A DNA stretch of 38,344 nt. It comes from Oscillospiraceae bacterium. GTDB lineage: Bacteria; Bacillota; Clostridia; Oscillospirales; Ruminococcaceae. The position numbers and the translations under genes are program-made. Where the stretch lies: contig JAUNJJ010000025.1 in the NCBI GenBank assembly GCA_030533325.1, forward strand, positions 1 to 38,344. The letters are read 5' to 3'. Positions 18,621 to 28,377 of this stretch are shown in pieces. The notes under the pieces are model-generated. The model worked only from the letters and a program-made list of their open reading frames with translations, searched no databases and was not told the origin of the DNA. How positions within the stretch are numbered: position 1 is the stretch's first letter; each line of letters starts with the position of its first letter.

Positions 18621-18656
18621 ACCGGCCGTTATCGCTTTTAAACGATAACGACCGGT
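18621..18656. terminator. Terminator between pdxR and the convergent EAL gene
   Basis: Stem ACCGGCCGTTATCG / CGATAACGACCGGT with one C-A mismatch and an 8-nt loop. Only short T runs follow, so strength is moderate. It is shared by the convergent genes. Confidence 0.75.
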
Positions 18657-18661
18657 GTTTC

Positions 18662-20623
18662 TTAACCGTATTTTTTTCTGTTCATTCTTTCTTCAAACTC
18701 TGACTTTCTCAGAGGTTTGTCAAAAACATAACCCTGAATCTGACTGCATCCGTAATCTTTAAGCATTTTTATCTGATCCATCTGTTCGACACCTTCAGCA
18801 ATTACGTGAGAATCAATGTCATGTGCAATATCAATTATGTGCTCAAGGAGTTTTTTCTCCTTTTCACTCCTGCATTCGATAAACTGCCTGTCTATCTTCA
18901 GAACATCGAAACTTATCTCACGAAGAAGATTTATTGATGAACTTCCTGTTCCGAAGTCATCAATTGCAACGGTAAGTCCGTATCTCTGAAGTGCCTCAAC
19001 AACACCTTTCAGATAGGAGAGCGGATATTCATCAATAGTTTCGGTAATCTCTACCTGAATATACTTCCCGGGAACGTTGTTACCTGCAATCACATTATAA
19101 ATTTCTTCTGCAAGTACAGGATTTCCAAGATTTCTTCTTGAGAAATTAACAGATATACACGGAGGTTCAATGCCCTTATCTATCCACTCGACGATGTCCT
19201 TACAAACACGGTCAAGTATGTAAAAGTCCAGTCTGCAAATACTGTCATCCTTCTCCATTACGGGAATAAACTTAGCCGGAGGAACCAGGGCATTGTCGTA
19301 TTCCCACCTGGCTAACGCCTCTGCACCGCATAATTCCATGTTGTCAATATCAACCTTTGGCTGATAGTAAGGAAGAAATTCTCCGTTTTTCAGTGCAACC
19401 GGAATTCTTTCTTCAAGCTGACGGCTTTCATTAAGCTTCTCCATAATCTCTTTGGTAAGGTACGCAAACGGCTTTTTCATCATATTTTTGGCTATGTTAG
19501 CCGCCAGTGCTGCATTTCCTACTACATGTTCGGTAACAATATGTTTGTCTGTTATTTCATATCCTCCGATAACAGATGTTACATATATAGTTTCTATCTC
19601 ATCACCTATCTTAAGATCAACCGGCACATCCTTAAGATAATCAAGAAATTTTTCTGCATTTTCCTTATTTACAAATGTAATAAAGAAATTTCCGCCAAGT
19701 CTTCCGCAGACTTCATCCTTTTCAAGCTGGGAAGCAATACTCAGACCGAATTTTTTTATGATAAGATCACCGTTTTCACTTCCGTATCTTTTATTAAACT
19801 GACCCATTCTCGCGATATCAATATAATATGTATTATAATTTCTGATATCATGCTGATCCCTCAGTTTTTCAATCTCAGCAATAAATCCATACTGATTCGG
19901 AAGACCGGTCAGTGCATCTGTATTTACACTTTTCATAAGCACATTGTTCTGGTCAACAAGTGATACTATGTACTGGAAAATCGCAGTTAAGGCAATCGAG
20001 ATGTTCAGTACGGAAAAATCACTCATGAAAATGCGGAGTACTGCTGCAATCAGAGGCATAATCGTAAATACTATCAAAGCACTGCGAATACTGCTGTTTA
20101 TATATTTTCTGTACTTTATAACATTTATCATCTGGAGTACAAATGCAACCGCTGATAAAACAAAGAAAATCAGAAACAGAGGACCGCGCTGATAACTATT
20201 CGAAGCATTGAAGGTATAACAAAGTCCTGTAAACTGCGAAATAACAACAAGAACTATATCTGTCAGCACCAGAACAAAACACACCTTTAAACTCTTCGGA
20301 GGTTCTTTAAGCTTTCCGCGTCCGGTAATAAGACAAATAATATAGTAGTTAAATGCCAGTATCTCGAAATTCATAAGAAAATAAAAAAGAAAACAAGCTG
20401 TTCTTACAGCATAGAAGCCAAACACGCTTGCATCACCGTTGTACTTATTTGCAAATAAATCCGCAATAAGAAGCGCTGCTGCCCCGAATTCAATTCCGAC
20501 AAGCGAATACTTCATACTCCTTGAGCGGTACCTGATAATTAACGAAAAGCACCCAAGCACAAGACAAACCGCCGCAAGTATCTTAAGAATGTCATTCTGA
20601 TTCTGTATTAATATCTCCATCAT
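18662..20623 (-). CDS. Membrane-bound degenerate GGDEF / EAL phosphodiesterase
   Basis: The 653-residue protein starts with about seven membrane segments in the first 220 residues, a likely sensor module. A GGDEF-like domain follows (TDALTGLPNQYGF near 240), with GGNFF near residue 308 in place of GGDEF, so cyclase activity is unlikely. The EAL domain (from about 415) keeps the catalytic residues: EALARW, SVNFSRRN, EITET, DDFGTGSSS, LKIDRQF, AEGVE and IQGYVF. The expected role is breakdown of c-di-GMP in response to a membrane or extracellular signal. It resembles the protein at 2136-4199 in the GGDEF-EAL part. The GGGGGAAT ribosome site precedes ATG-ATG; either could start. Confidence 0.9.
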   Translation of the reverse strand: MMEILIQNQNDILKILAAVCLVLGCFSLIIRYRSRSMKYSLVGIEFGAAALLIADLFANKYNGDASVFGFYAVRTACFLFYFLMNFEILAFNYYIICLITGRGKLKEPPKSLKVCFVLVLTDIVLVVISQFTGLCYTFNASNSYQRGPLFLIFFVLSAVAFVLQMINVIKYRKYINSSIRSALIVFTIMPLIAAVLRIFMSDFSVLNISIALTAIFQYIVSLVDQNNVLMKSVNTDALTGLPNQYGFIAEIEKLRDQHDIRNYNTYYIDIARMGQFNKRYGSENGDLIIKKFGLSIASQLEKDEVCGRLGGNFFITFVNKENAEKFLDYLKDVPVDLKIGDEIETIYVTSVIGGYEITDKHIVTEHVVGNAALAANIAKNMMKKPFAYLTKEIMEKLNESRQLEERIPVALKNGEFLPYYQPKVDIDNMELCGAEALARWEYDNALVPPAKFIPVMEKDDSICRLDFYILDRVCKDIVEWIDKGIEPPCISVNFSRRNLGNPVLAEEIYNVIAGNNVPGKYIQVEITETIDEYPLSYLKGVVEALQRYGLTVAIDDFGTGSSSINLLREISFDVLKIDRQFIECRSEKEKKLLEHIIDIAHDIDSHVIAEGVEQMDQIKMLKDYGCSQIQGYVFDKPLRKSEFEERMNRKKYG

Positions 20624-20756
20624 ATTCCCCCTTTTCTATTTGTTTACCGTAAATAATGGAAACACCATACACTATATTATTCGTCAGTTATGCATAATTT
20701 TAAATATCAAAACTCTAAAAAAATTTCTTTCTTTCACAAACAATAACTAAATCATA

Positions 20757-20784
20757 AAAAAATCCGGAGCCTAAAAAGCTCCGG
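20757..20784 (-). terminator. Terminator of the aminotransferase-LysR operon
   Basis: Stem CCGGAGC (20764-20770) / GCTCCGG (20778-20784) with a 7-nt loop. On the minus strand it is followed by a T run (20763-20756). Confidence 0.85.
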
Positions 20785-20785
20785 G

Positions 20786-20845
20786 TGAAGATGCAGGAAA
20801 CTGAAAGGAGTGCAGAGTCCAGCCTCAAAGCCCTGCAAAAACATA
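20786..20845. repeat. Diverged copy of the 52-nt repeat
   Basis: GTGAAGATGCAGG at the left and CAAAGCCCTGCAAAAA at the right match the two ends of the repeat found at 22971 and 23069, but the middle is expanded and altered. It lies directly 3' of the LysR gene. Confidence 0.5.
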
Positions 20846-20860
20846 AAACTCCCCTTTACC

Positions 20861-21766
20861 TTAATTTTCTTTAAGATACTCCTTCAGATTTTCAATATAA
20901 TCAATCCCAATATCCGAAAGAATAATATTCTTCTGCTTAATATACCCTATCTCCATCCTGTCAGTCTTATCCGAAAGCGGAACCGCCGTATAATCCGAAC
21001 CGTTCAGATTTCCGCAGATTATGCCTGAACAGAATGTATATCCATTAATTCCCTTCATCAGATTCAACATCGTCGAACGGTCTGAAGCTTTAATAACTCT
21101 TGAGAATTCGGATGTACTTATTATCTCTTCCGCATAGTAGAACGAACTTTTGTCTCCCTGCTCAAATGTCAGGCACGGATACTGTTCAAGTTCTTCGATG
21201 CTTACCGATTTTTTTGAGGCTAGAGGATGCTCTTTCCACAGATATGCATACACATCACAGTCTATCAGATGAACGAACTCAAGATGATTTGTCTGAATCA
21301 TTTTTGTGATAAACTGTCTGTTAAAGTCGCTCAGGTAGAGAATGCCTATCTCACTTTTCAGAGTAGCTACGTCATTTATAACATCTGCAGTATTAGTTTC
21401 ACGTATTGCAAATTCATATTCACATGTATTGTAACTCTGCACCGTCTCAACAAATGCGTGCACAGCAAATGAATAATGCTGTGCTGACACACCGAATTTT
21501 CTTTTTATATTACCGCCGCTGTATTTTTCCTGAAGCGTCTCATACTGCTGATATACCTGACGTGCATAAGTTATAAATTCCATTCCGTCAGCAGTAAGTG
21601 AAACACCTTTTCCGCTTCTGTTAAAGATGGTAATGCCTATTTCCTTTTCCAGTTCTTTAATCGAATTGGTAAGTGAAGGCTGAGTTATATAAAGCTGCTC
21701 AGCTGCCTTGTTCATTGAACCGGTCTCTGAGATAACTATAGCATAGTTTAACTGTTGTAATGTCAT
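20861..21766 (-). CDS. LysR-family transcription regulator
   Basis: The 301-residue protein has the canonical N-terminal helix-turn-helix: MTLQQLNYAIVISETGSMNK, then AAEQLYITQPSLTNSIKELE and FNRSGKGVSLTADG. The C-terminal effector-binding domain is about 90-290. It starts 12 bp after the aminotransferase stop, with an AGGAGAG ribosome site, so it is the second gene of that operon, an arrangement that is less common than divergent LysR placement. The next gene upstream is cysK. LysR proteins such as CysB and CmbR control sulfur assimilation, so a sulfur or amino-acid effector is plausible but not shown. Confidence 0.92.
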   Translation of the reverse strand: MTLQQLNYAIVISETGSMNKAAEQLYITQPSLTNSIKELEKEIGITIFNRSGKGVSLTADGMEFITYARQVYQQYETLQEKYSGGNIKRKFGVSAQHYSFAVHAFVETVQSYNTCEYEFAIRETNTADVINDVATLKSEIGILYLSDFNRQFITKMIQTNHLEFVHLIDCDVYAYLWKEHPLASKKSVSIEELEQYPCLTFEQGDKSSFYYAEEIISTSEFSRVIKASDRSTMLNLMKGINGYTFCSGIICGNLNGSDYTAVPLSDKTDRMEIGYIKQKNIILSDIGIDYIENLKEYLKEN

Positions 21767-21778
21767 TACACATCTCTC

Positions 21779-22939
21779 CTATCTGATTTTCTTACGAAGA
21801 TCAGCAAGTCTGTCAAGTGCTGCATTAAGTGTTTCTGCTTTCTTTGCAAAATGAAGTCTGATATATCTGTTTTCCGGTTCCTTAAAGAAACTTGAACCAG
21901 GCACAGCTCCGACTCCGACAAGACGGGCAAGGTCTTCACAGAACTTAATATCGCTCTCATAACCAAACTCGGAAATATCAAGGAGAACATAATAGGCCCC
22001 CTGCGGTTCTGTATGATTAAGTTTAAGATCTCTTAATCCTTTTAAAAACAGTTCTCTCTTTTCAGTATACTTAGTCTGAAGTTCTTCATAATATTCATCA
22101 CCAAACCTGAGACCTGTAACTGCAGCTTCCTGAAGAGGTGCTGCTGCACCAACAGTAAGGAAGTCGTGAACCTTTTTTACTCTGTCAGCAACTTCCGGAA
22201 CTGCAATAACATATCCGAGTCTCCATCCCGTGATGTAATATGTCTTTGAAAGGGAGCTGCATGAAATGGTTCTTTCACGCATACCAGAAAGTGAAGCCAT
22301 GTAAATATGCTTATTAGGAGCATAGAGAATATGTTCGTAAACCTCGTCCGTAATTACAAAGGTATCGTATTTCTTTGCAAGATCTGCAATAATTCTCATT
22401 TCTTCCGGTGTAAAAACTTTACCGCACGGATTTGAAGGGTTACAGAGAATAAGAGCTTTCACTCCCTGACGGAATGCGTCTTCAAGCACTTCCGGATCAA
22501 ATGAAAATTCCGGAGGAACAAGCGGTACATATATCGGTTCAGCACCTGAAAGAATAGTATCTGCACCATAGTTTTCGTAGAACGGAGAAAAAACAATAAC
22601 CTTATCCCCCGGATTTGTTACACTCATCATAGCTGCCATCATAGCTTCCGTACTTCCGCACGTAACAACGATTTCCTTCTCCGGATCAACCTTAACCCCG
22701 GAAAAATGTTCAAACTTAACAGCAAGTGCCTCACGGAAATTCTGTGCTCCCCATGTAATTGAGTACTGATGAAAATCTTCCTTAGTAACCTGAGCAAGTC
22801 TGTTCAGTATCTCCTGCGGCGGTTCAAAATCCGGAAATCCCTGAGAAAGATTAACCGCATCATACTGATTTGAAATTCGTGTCATTCTTCTTATTACTGA
22901 ATCTGTAAATATATCTGTTCTTTTCGATAATGATGGCAT
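21779..22939 (-). CDS. Class I/II PLP-dependent aminotransferase
   Basis: This 386-residue fold-type-I aminotransferase carries NLSQGFPDFEPP near the N-terminus, CNPSNPCGKVFTPEEM, TDEVYEH, and the PLP-binding lysine in SSLSKTYYITGWRLGY (Lys about 232). The C-terminal Arg region is YIRLHFAK. It resembles the methionine/kynurenine/glutamine-K type aminotransferases, so a 2-oxo acid of a sulfur or aromatic amino acid is a reasonable substrate guess. The start has a TAGGAG ribosome site. It precedes a LysR gene and follows cysK, separated by two tandem hairpin repeats. No clear promoter is seen in the 229-bp gap upstream, so it may be read through from cysK. Confidence 0.9.
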   Translation of the reverse strand: MPSLSKRTDIFTDSVIRRMTRISNQYDAVNLSQGFPDFEPPQEILNRLAQVTKEDFHQYSITWGAQNFREALAVKFEHFSGVKVDPEKEIVVTCGSTEAMMAAMMSVTNPGDKVIVFSPFYENYGADTILSGAEPIYVPLVPPEFSFDPEVLEDAFRQGVKALILCNPSNPCGKVFTPEEMRIIADLAKKYDTFVITDEVYEHILYAPNKHIYMASLSGMRERTISCSSLSKTYYITGWRLGYVIAVPEVADRVKKVHDFLTVGAAAPLQEAAVTGLRFGDEYYEELQTKYTEKRELFLKGLRDLKLNHTEPQGAYYVLLDISEFGYESDIKFCEDLARLVGVGAVPGSSFFKEPENRYIRLHFAKKAETLNAALDRLADLRKKIR

Positions 22940-22970
22940 TTTTTATACTCCTAAATCATCTGTTTAAATT

Positions 22971-23022
22971 ACTACAACGGTGTGCGAAGGTGCAGGGCGA
23001 CCGCAAAGCCCTGCAAAAAAAC
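22971..23022. repeat. 52-nt hairpin repeat, copy 1
   Basis: It is 51/52 identical to the copy at 23069. It contains the 8-bp stem TGCAGGGC / GCCCTGCA with a 9-nt loop, followed on the plus strand by a run of A. On the transcribed (minus) strand the U run precedes the hairpin, so it is not a standard terminator for this transcript. Confidence 0.85.
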
Positions 23023-23068
23023 TTCACAATTCCAATAAACTAATCAAAATTAACCATTACTTTAAGGT

Positions 23069-23120
23069 ACTACAACGGTGCGCGAAGGTGCAGGGCGACC
23101 GCAAAGCCCTGCAAAAAAAC
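23069..23120. repeat. 52-nt hairpin repeat, copy 2
   Basis: Second copy, 98 bp from the first, differing by one base (TGCGCG for TGTGCG). It lies just 3' of the cysK stop. The repeated hairpins may act as processing or stability elements between cysK and the aminotransferase gene, or be a small dispersed element. Confidence 0.85.
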
Positions 23121-23168
23121 GCAATTCCGATCAACCTACGTCATTAGCCCTTAACATAAGTATTATTA

Positions 23169-24107
23169 TCAGTTATTACTAAACAACGGTGTAGAAAGAT
23201 ATCTGTCACCTGAATCCGGAAGAAGTGCAACAATAACTTTACCCTTGTTCTCCGGTCTCTCAGCAAGAATCTTAGCAGCCTTAAGTGCCGCACCTGAAGA
23301 AATACCAACAAGAATACCTTCACTTACCGCAAATGCTCTTCCTTCTTCAAATGCATCATCATTTTCAATAGCAATAACCTCATCATAAACCTTAGTATTT
23401 AGTACCTCAGGAACAAAACCTGCACCAATACCCTGAATCTTGTGAGGACCGGCTGTACCCTTTGAAAGCACCGGACTTGTAGCTGGTTCAACAGCAACCA
23501 CCTTAACATCAGGATTCTTTGACTTAAGAAACTCACCAACACCTGTAACAGTACCGCCTGTACCAACACCGGCTACAAAGATATCAACCTTTCCGTCAGT
23601 CTGTTCCCAGATTTCAGGACCTGTTGTAGCTTTGTGAACTGCAGGGTTGGCAGGATTTACAAACTGACCGAGAATAACTGAATTTTCGATTTCCTTATTA
23701 AGCTCCTCTGCCCTGGCAATCGCACCCTTCATACCCTTTGCACCTTCAGTAAGAACAAGCTCTGCACCATATGCTGCAAGAAGATTTCTTCTTTCAACAC
23801 TCATCGTATCAGGAAGTGTAAGGAGTGCCTTGTATCCCTTGGCTGCAGCCACCGCCGCCAGACCGATACCCGTGTTGCCGCTTGTAGGTTCGATAATTGT
23901 TGCCCCCGGCTTAAGTATTCCTTTCTTCTCTGCATCCTCAATCATAGCAAGAGCTACTCTGTCCTTTACAGATCCGGCCGGATTGAGATATTCAAGTTTT
24001 GCAAGTATTGTGGCATTTGTGATTCCTGCCTTCTTTGAATAGTTGTTAAGCTTAAGTATCGGTGTTCCGCCGATTAATTCTGAAGCGCTTTCTTTAATGT
24101 TACTCAT
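23169..24107 (-). CDS. cysK: Cysteine synthase (O-acetylserine sulfhydrylase)
   Basis: The 312-residue enzyme makes cysteine from O-acetylserine and sulfide. The PLP lysine is Lys48 in [19 protein letters not shown] binds substrate, [10 protein letters not shown] binds the PLP phosphate, and SSGAALKAA and [10 protein letters not shown] complete the family pattern. Length and order are normal. It has its own promoter and a long leader, with a GGAGG ribosome site eight bases before ATG. That promoter/leader region is nearly duplicated in front of nifB. No serine acetyltransferase is adjacent. Confidence 0.96.
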   Translation of the reverse strand: MSNIKESASELIGGTPILKLNNYSKKAGITNATILAKLEYLNPAGSVKDRVALAMIEDAEKKGILKPGATIIEPTSGNTGIGLAAVAAAKGYKALLTLPDTMSVERRNLLAAYGAELVLTEGAKGMKGAIARAEELNKEIENSVILGQFVNPANPAVHKATTGPEIWEQTDGKVDIFVAGVGTGGTVTGVGEFLKSKNPDVKVVAVEPATSPVLSKGTAGPHKIQGIGAGFVPEVLNTKVYDEVIAIENDDAFEEGRAFAVSEGILVGISSGAALKAAKILAERPENKGKVIVALLPDSGDRYLSTPLFSNN

Positions 24108-24130
24108 AATAATTACCTCCGTTTTTTAAT

Positions 24131-24205
24131 CCCTACTTTTACTACTATATCAGTAGGATTACTATGTTTAAATAATACACTATTGAAGTTATTTTGTCAA
24201 TAGTG
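24131..24205 (-). promoter_or_regulatory. cysK leader: hairpin and CCTACT...AGTAGG element
   Basis: Two structures lie in the transcribed leader. First is a 9-bp perfect hairpin CACTATTGA / TCAATAGTG (24178-24205). Second, ten bases before the ribosome site, CCTACT...AGTAGG (24132-24157) contains an inner alternative pairing CTACT-GATAT-AGTAG. Both recur at the same relative positions in front of nifB. They could be protein operators or RNA structures. Confidence 0.7.
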
Positions 24206-24237
24206 TTTTTGCTTTTTTGGATTCCTTCTATGGTTAT

Positions 24238-24293
24238 ATTATATACCTGATTTCATATTTTGTCCAATATCATATATGAATAGTAGGTTATAG
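24238..24293 (-). promoter_or_regulatory. cysK promoter with 33-nt block shared with nifB
   Basis: On the minus strand TTGGAC (24267-24262), 18-bp spacer, TATAAT (24243-24238). The stretch 24261-24293, covering the -35 and upstream DNA including an ACCTACT motif, is identical base for base to 26558-26590. No terminator is seen between nifH and this promoter. Confidence 0.85.
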
Positions 24294-24319
24294 ATTAAAA
24301 CTATAACACATTACTGTTT

Positions 24320-25537
<1,218 letters not shown>

Positions 25538-25545
<8 letters not shown>

Positions 25546-26410
25546 GTGAAAATGTTTCCTTTATTCCTGCTCTCTTCCGGTATATCTGGTCTCCGAATTC
25601 TGACTTGCCGGGTACACCAACCGCATCTGCGCGGCAGTGCTGACAATGTCTGAATACATCAATATACTTTGAAGCTTTTGTTCTTGCCTCATCAATTTCT
25701 TTACAAACCGGAGCCCTGAAGTCTGAAAGCTCATACTGGGGAATCAGCGGTATAATATTGTAAATTGATGCACCGGCTTCACTTACAGTCTTTGCAATCT
25801 CTTCAATATGGTCTCCGTTTATTTCCGGAACCAGAACAGTATTTACCTTTACAGTTATACCTGCACCGGATATCTTCCTGATACCCTTAAGCTGATTTTC
25901 AATCAGTATCCTGGCTCCTTCTTCCCCTTCGATTTTCTCACCGTGATAAATAATGTACTTGTTGAGCTTCGCTTCAATTTCCGGAGAAACTGCATTCACG
26001 GTAACTGTAAGAGAATCAACTCCGACTTCAATCACTTCTTCGGCTCTCTCCGCAAGAAGAAGACCATTTGTGCTCATACATTTTATCAGCTGCGGAAAAT
26101 GTTCCTTAACCTTCCGGAAAGTTTCAAGCGCATAGTCAGTGGCAAGTGTATCACCGGGGCCGGCTATTCCTGCAACCTTTATATCCGGACAAATTTCAAG
26201 AGCCTTTCCGAGAATCTCTATGCTCTCATCCGGAGAAATGATTTTCGAAGTAACACCCGGTCTCTCCTCAACATCATTTATCGCCCTGTCACAGAATCTG
26301 CATCCTATATTACACCCCGGACTGACCGGCAAATGAATTCGGCCGGCATTGTTTTTATGGCCTCCGAAGCACGGATGCGAGTTCTGAAGATCTTTATATG
26401 TATTTCCCAT
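25538..26410 (-). CDS. nifB: NifB, radical-SAM cofactor synthase
   Basis: The 290-residue protein starts at ATG 26410, eight bases after GGAGG; a GTG at 26419 lies within the ribosome site. NifB motifs are present in order: HPCFGG, GRIHLPVSPGC, radical-SAM CNIGCRFC (Cys33, 37, 40; CX3CX2C), RPGVTS, GIAGPGDTLA, and CQHCRADAVG near the C-terminus. NifB joins two [4Fe-4S] units with a SAM-derived carbide and a sulfite-derived sulfur to make NifB-co, the precursor of all nitrogenase cofactors. This is the short form with no fused NifX domain; that domain is encoded by the next gene. It is first in the operon, behind a promoter/leader shared with cysK. Confidence 0.93.
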
Positions 26411-26431
26411 CGTCTTCACCTCCGACTTAAA

Positions 26432-26504
26432 CCCTACTATCTCTACTATATCAGTAGGTTTAATCCTTTTTAATAATGCACTACTGATAAAAAATCAATA
26501 GTGC
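26432..26504 (-). promoter_or_regulatory. nifB leader: hairpin and CCTACT...AGTAGG element
   Basis: Hairpin GCACTATTGA / TCAGTAGTGC (26478-26504, 10 bp with one G-U pair, 7-nt loop) and the 27-nt element at 26432-26458 match the cysK leader in order and position. The 27-nt elements agree at 24 of 27 bases, while the linking DNA differs more. Conserved order and pairing point to selected function. Confidence 0.7.
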
Positions 26505-26534
26505 AATTCGGAATTGTTTTCCTTCAGTAATTAT

Positions 26535-26590
26535 ATTATATACCATAATCTCCGATCTGTCCAATATCATATATGAATAGTAGGTTATAG
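26535..26590 (-). promoter_or_regulatory. nifB operon promoter with 33-nt block shared with cysK
   Basis: On the minus strand TTGGAC (26564-26559), 18-bp spacer, TATAAT (26540-26535). The block 26558-26590 is identical to 24261-24293. This is a sigma-A-like promoter, not the sigma-54 type that drives nif genes in Proteobacteria. Confidence 0.85.
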
Positions 26591-26617
26591 TTTTATTTTA
26601 TAGCAAAGGTGTAGATA

Positions 26618-27574
26618 TCAGGGCATTTCATACCCGAAACCAGTGACAATTTTCATATCATTGTCTATAGTAATTCCCTGAGTAGTAAGCATATCCCCGG
26701 AAATGCACGCATTTGCACCGGATCTGAACAGTTCTGCACCTTTATCAGGCATAAGACTTCTGCCTCCGGCAAGACGAATAAAGCCATCAGGAATAAGAAA
26801 TCTGAAAACTGCTGTTATTCGCTTCATTTCATCATATGAAGGTATCACATTTTTCTCAAACGGTGTATTCGGAATCGGATTAATGAGATTGACAGGAACA
26901 GATTTTATTCCCAGCTCCCTTTCCATAAGAATCATATCAATTCTGTCTTCCATACTTTCTCCGAGTCCAATTATTCCACCGCTGCATACTTCAAGTCCGG
27001 CAAGCTGAGCTGCTTTTATTGAATCAATCTTATCCTGAAATGTATGGGTTGTGCAGACATTTTCAAAAAATCTTTCCGATGTTTCAAGGTTGTTATGTAC
27101 ACGGTCGACACCGGCATCTTTCAGTTTCTGAAAATTTTTCCGGTCAAGAAGGCCGGCTGATACACATATTGAAACAGGACATACTTTCTTTATATCCTTA
27201 ATGCTTTCACAGAGCTTGTCAACTTCCTTATCAGAGAGTTTTTTTCCTGAACAGACTATGGAATAACGGAGTACGCCTTTATTGTAATTATATACTGCCT
27301 GCTCGAGAAGTTTTTCTGTATCGAGTAACGGGTATTCTTCTACGCATGTTTTGTAGAAGGATGACTGGGCGCAGTATTTGCAGTTTTCTGAGCATTTTCC
27401 GCTTTTACCGTTAATGATTGTACACATGTCAAATGTATTTCCGCAGAATTTTTCTCTGATTTCATCAGCAGATTTACAAAGTTCATCAAGCGGTTCGGAG
27501 AGAAGCGATATTGCTTCTTCTCTGCTTATATAGTTTCCGTCGAAAATTTTTTGTTTTAATTCTTTTACTGACAT
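26618..27574 (-). CDS. bioB: Biotin synthase
   Basis: The 318-residue radical-SAM enzyme inserts sulfur into dethiobiotin. The [4Fe-4S] ligands are Cys61, Cys65 and Cys68 in KCSENCKYCAQS. The second-cluster residues fall in YSIVCSGKKLS and SICVSAGLL, with HNNLETSERFF, EVCSGGIIGLGES, VNLINPIPNTPFE and RLAGGRSLM typical of BioB. The ribosome site is AAAGGAAAA. It lies 56 bp after bioY on the same transcript. No other biotin biosynthesis gene is present, so the cell may take up dethiobiotin or biotin, or carry the rest elsewhere. No clear terminator separates it from the nifB promoter. Confidence 0.95.
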   Translation of the reverse strand: MSVKELKQKIFDGNYISREEAISLLSEPLDELCKSADEIREKFCGNTFDMCTIINGKSGKCSENCKYCAQSSFYKTCVEEYPLLDTEKLLEQAVYNYNKGVLRYSIVCSGKKLSDKEVDKLCESIKDIKKVCPVSICVSAGLLDRKNFQKLKDAGVDRVHNNLETSERFFENVCTTHTFQDKIDSIKAAQLAGLEVCSGGIIGLGESMEDRIDMILMERELGIKSVPVNLINPIPNTPFEKNVIPSYDEMKRITAVFRFLIPDGFIRLAGGRSLMPDKGAELFRSGANACISGDMLTTQGITIDNDMKIVTGFGYEMP

Positions 27575-27630
27575 AATTTTTCCTTTACTTATTTAATACA
27601 TTCTCTGCACTTGCTTCAGCCGCCTGCACC

Positions 27631-28194
27631 TTAGCATCTGTACTTTGCGGTCAGAGGTATAAGTCGTTTGCCGAGAATGGTGCCGACGAGACATTTCAGG
27701 ATGTCGCCCGGGAGTGTGAAGAGGAAACAGTTAAGAAACAGAATCTTCATAGTTGTGCTGTTTCCCCACAGTTCTGAAGCCATATAGAAGTATAGCACAC
27801 CTACTGCGTATACAGCAAGAACTCCGACAAAATTTGCTGCAAAGATTCTTAGATAAGAAGGATTATCAGTTTTATGAGCAATCTTTGCATTTATAAATGT
27901 TCCTAAAATATAACCGAGGAGGTATCCGAAGGTTGGAATAAAGATATAGCTTATTCCACCGCCCTGTGTAAAAATCGGAACTCCTGCAAGTCCAATGGCA
28001 ACGTACAGCACAACACTGAGTGTTCCCCATTTTGCACCGAGAAGCAATGCTGCAAGAATTGTAAACAGCCCCTGAAGTGTAATCGGTACAAAAGGAATCG
28101 GTATTTTAAGAAATGCACCGACTGCAATCAGAGCTGTAAACAAACTGCATAAACACATCATAAGTATTTTGTTTTCTTTTTTACTTGTATTCAT
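27631..28194 (-). CDS. bioY: Biotin transporter substrate-binding protein BioY
   Basis: This 187-residue integral membrane protein has about six segments and is the S component of an ECF-type biotin transporter. Family motifs visible are LFTALIAVGAFLKIPIPFVP, ITLQGLFTILAALLLG, GAKWGTLSVVLYVAIGLAGV, PIFTQGGGISYIFIPTFGYL and the C-terminal LPGDILKCLVG. The energy-coupling subunits EcfA and EcfT are not in the window. It heads the bioY-bioB transcript behind a consensus promoter. I saw no clear BirA-type palindrome. Confidence 0.95.
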   Translation of the reverse strand: MNTSKKENKILMMCLCSLFTALIAVGAFLKIPIPFVPITLQGLFTILAALLLGAKWGTLSVVLYVAIGLAGVPIFTQGGGISYIFIPTFGYLLGYILGTFINAKIAHKTDNPSYLRIFAANFVGVLAVYAVGVLYFYMASELWGNSTTMKILFLNCFLFTLPGDILKCLVGTILGKRLIPLTAKYRC

Positions 28195-28218
28195 AATATC
28201 CGTCCTTTCCGGTTTACT

Positions 28219-28247
28219 ATTATATCATACAAGTTCGGAATTGTCAA
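28219..28247 (-). promoter_or_regulatory. bioY-bioB promoter
   Basis: Perfect consensus on the minus strand: TTGACA (28247-28242), 17-bp spacer, TATAAT (28224-28219), 24 bp before the ATG. Confidence 0.9.
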
Positions 28248-28312
28248 CCCAGATTTTAAATTTGAGTATACAATCTAACCATGCAGGTTATGTTCACGCC
28301 CTGGCCGGTTAT

Positions 28313-28345
28313 AAAAAAGCCCCGTAGATTACCTACAGGGCTTTT
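28313..28345 (-). terminator. Terminator of the DUF1294-HAD-clpS-clpA-yitT operon
   Basis: Stem AAAAAGCCCCGTAG / CTACAGGGCTTTTT with one mismatch and a 5-nt loop, 32 bp after the yitT stop, followed by a T run on the minus strand. Confidence 0.88.
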
Positions 28346-28377
28346 TCACGACAGACAGAAGTGAGTAATATATTTCT

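Noticed and set aside
22971-23120. Possible CRISPR array
   Set aside because: Only two repeats 98 bp apart, with an internal hairpin and no cas genes; this is a tandem duplication, not an array.
25808-26473. 221-codon open frame on the plus strand opposite nifB
   Set aside because: Antisense shadow of nifB; composition rich in Phe, Tyr and Asn, typical of a shadow frame.
28195-28260. BirA operator before bioY
   Set aside because: GGTTGAC and GTAAACC half-sites are present but in the wrong relative orientation and spacing for a biotin-operator palindrome.
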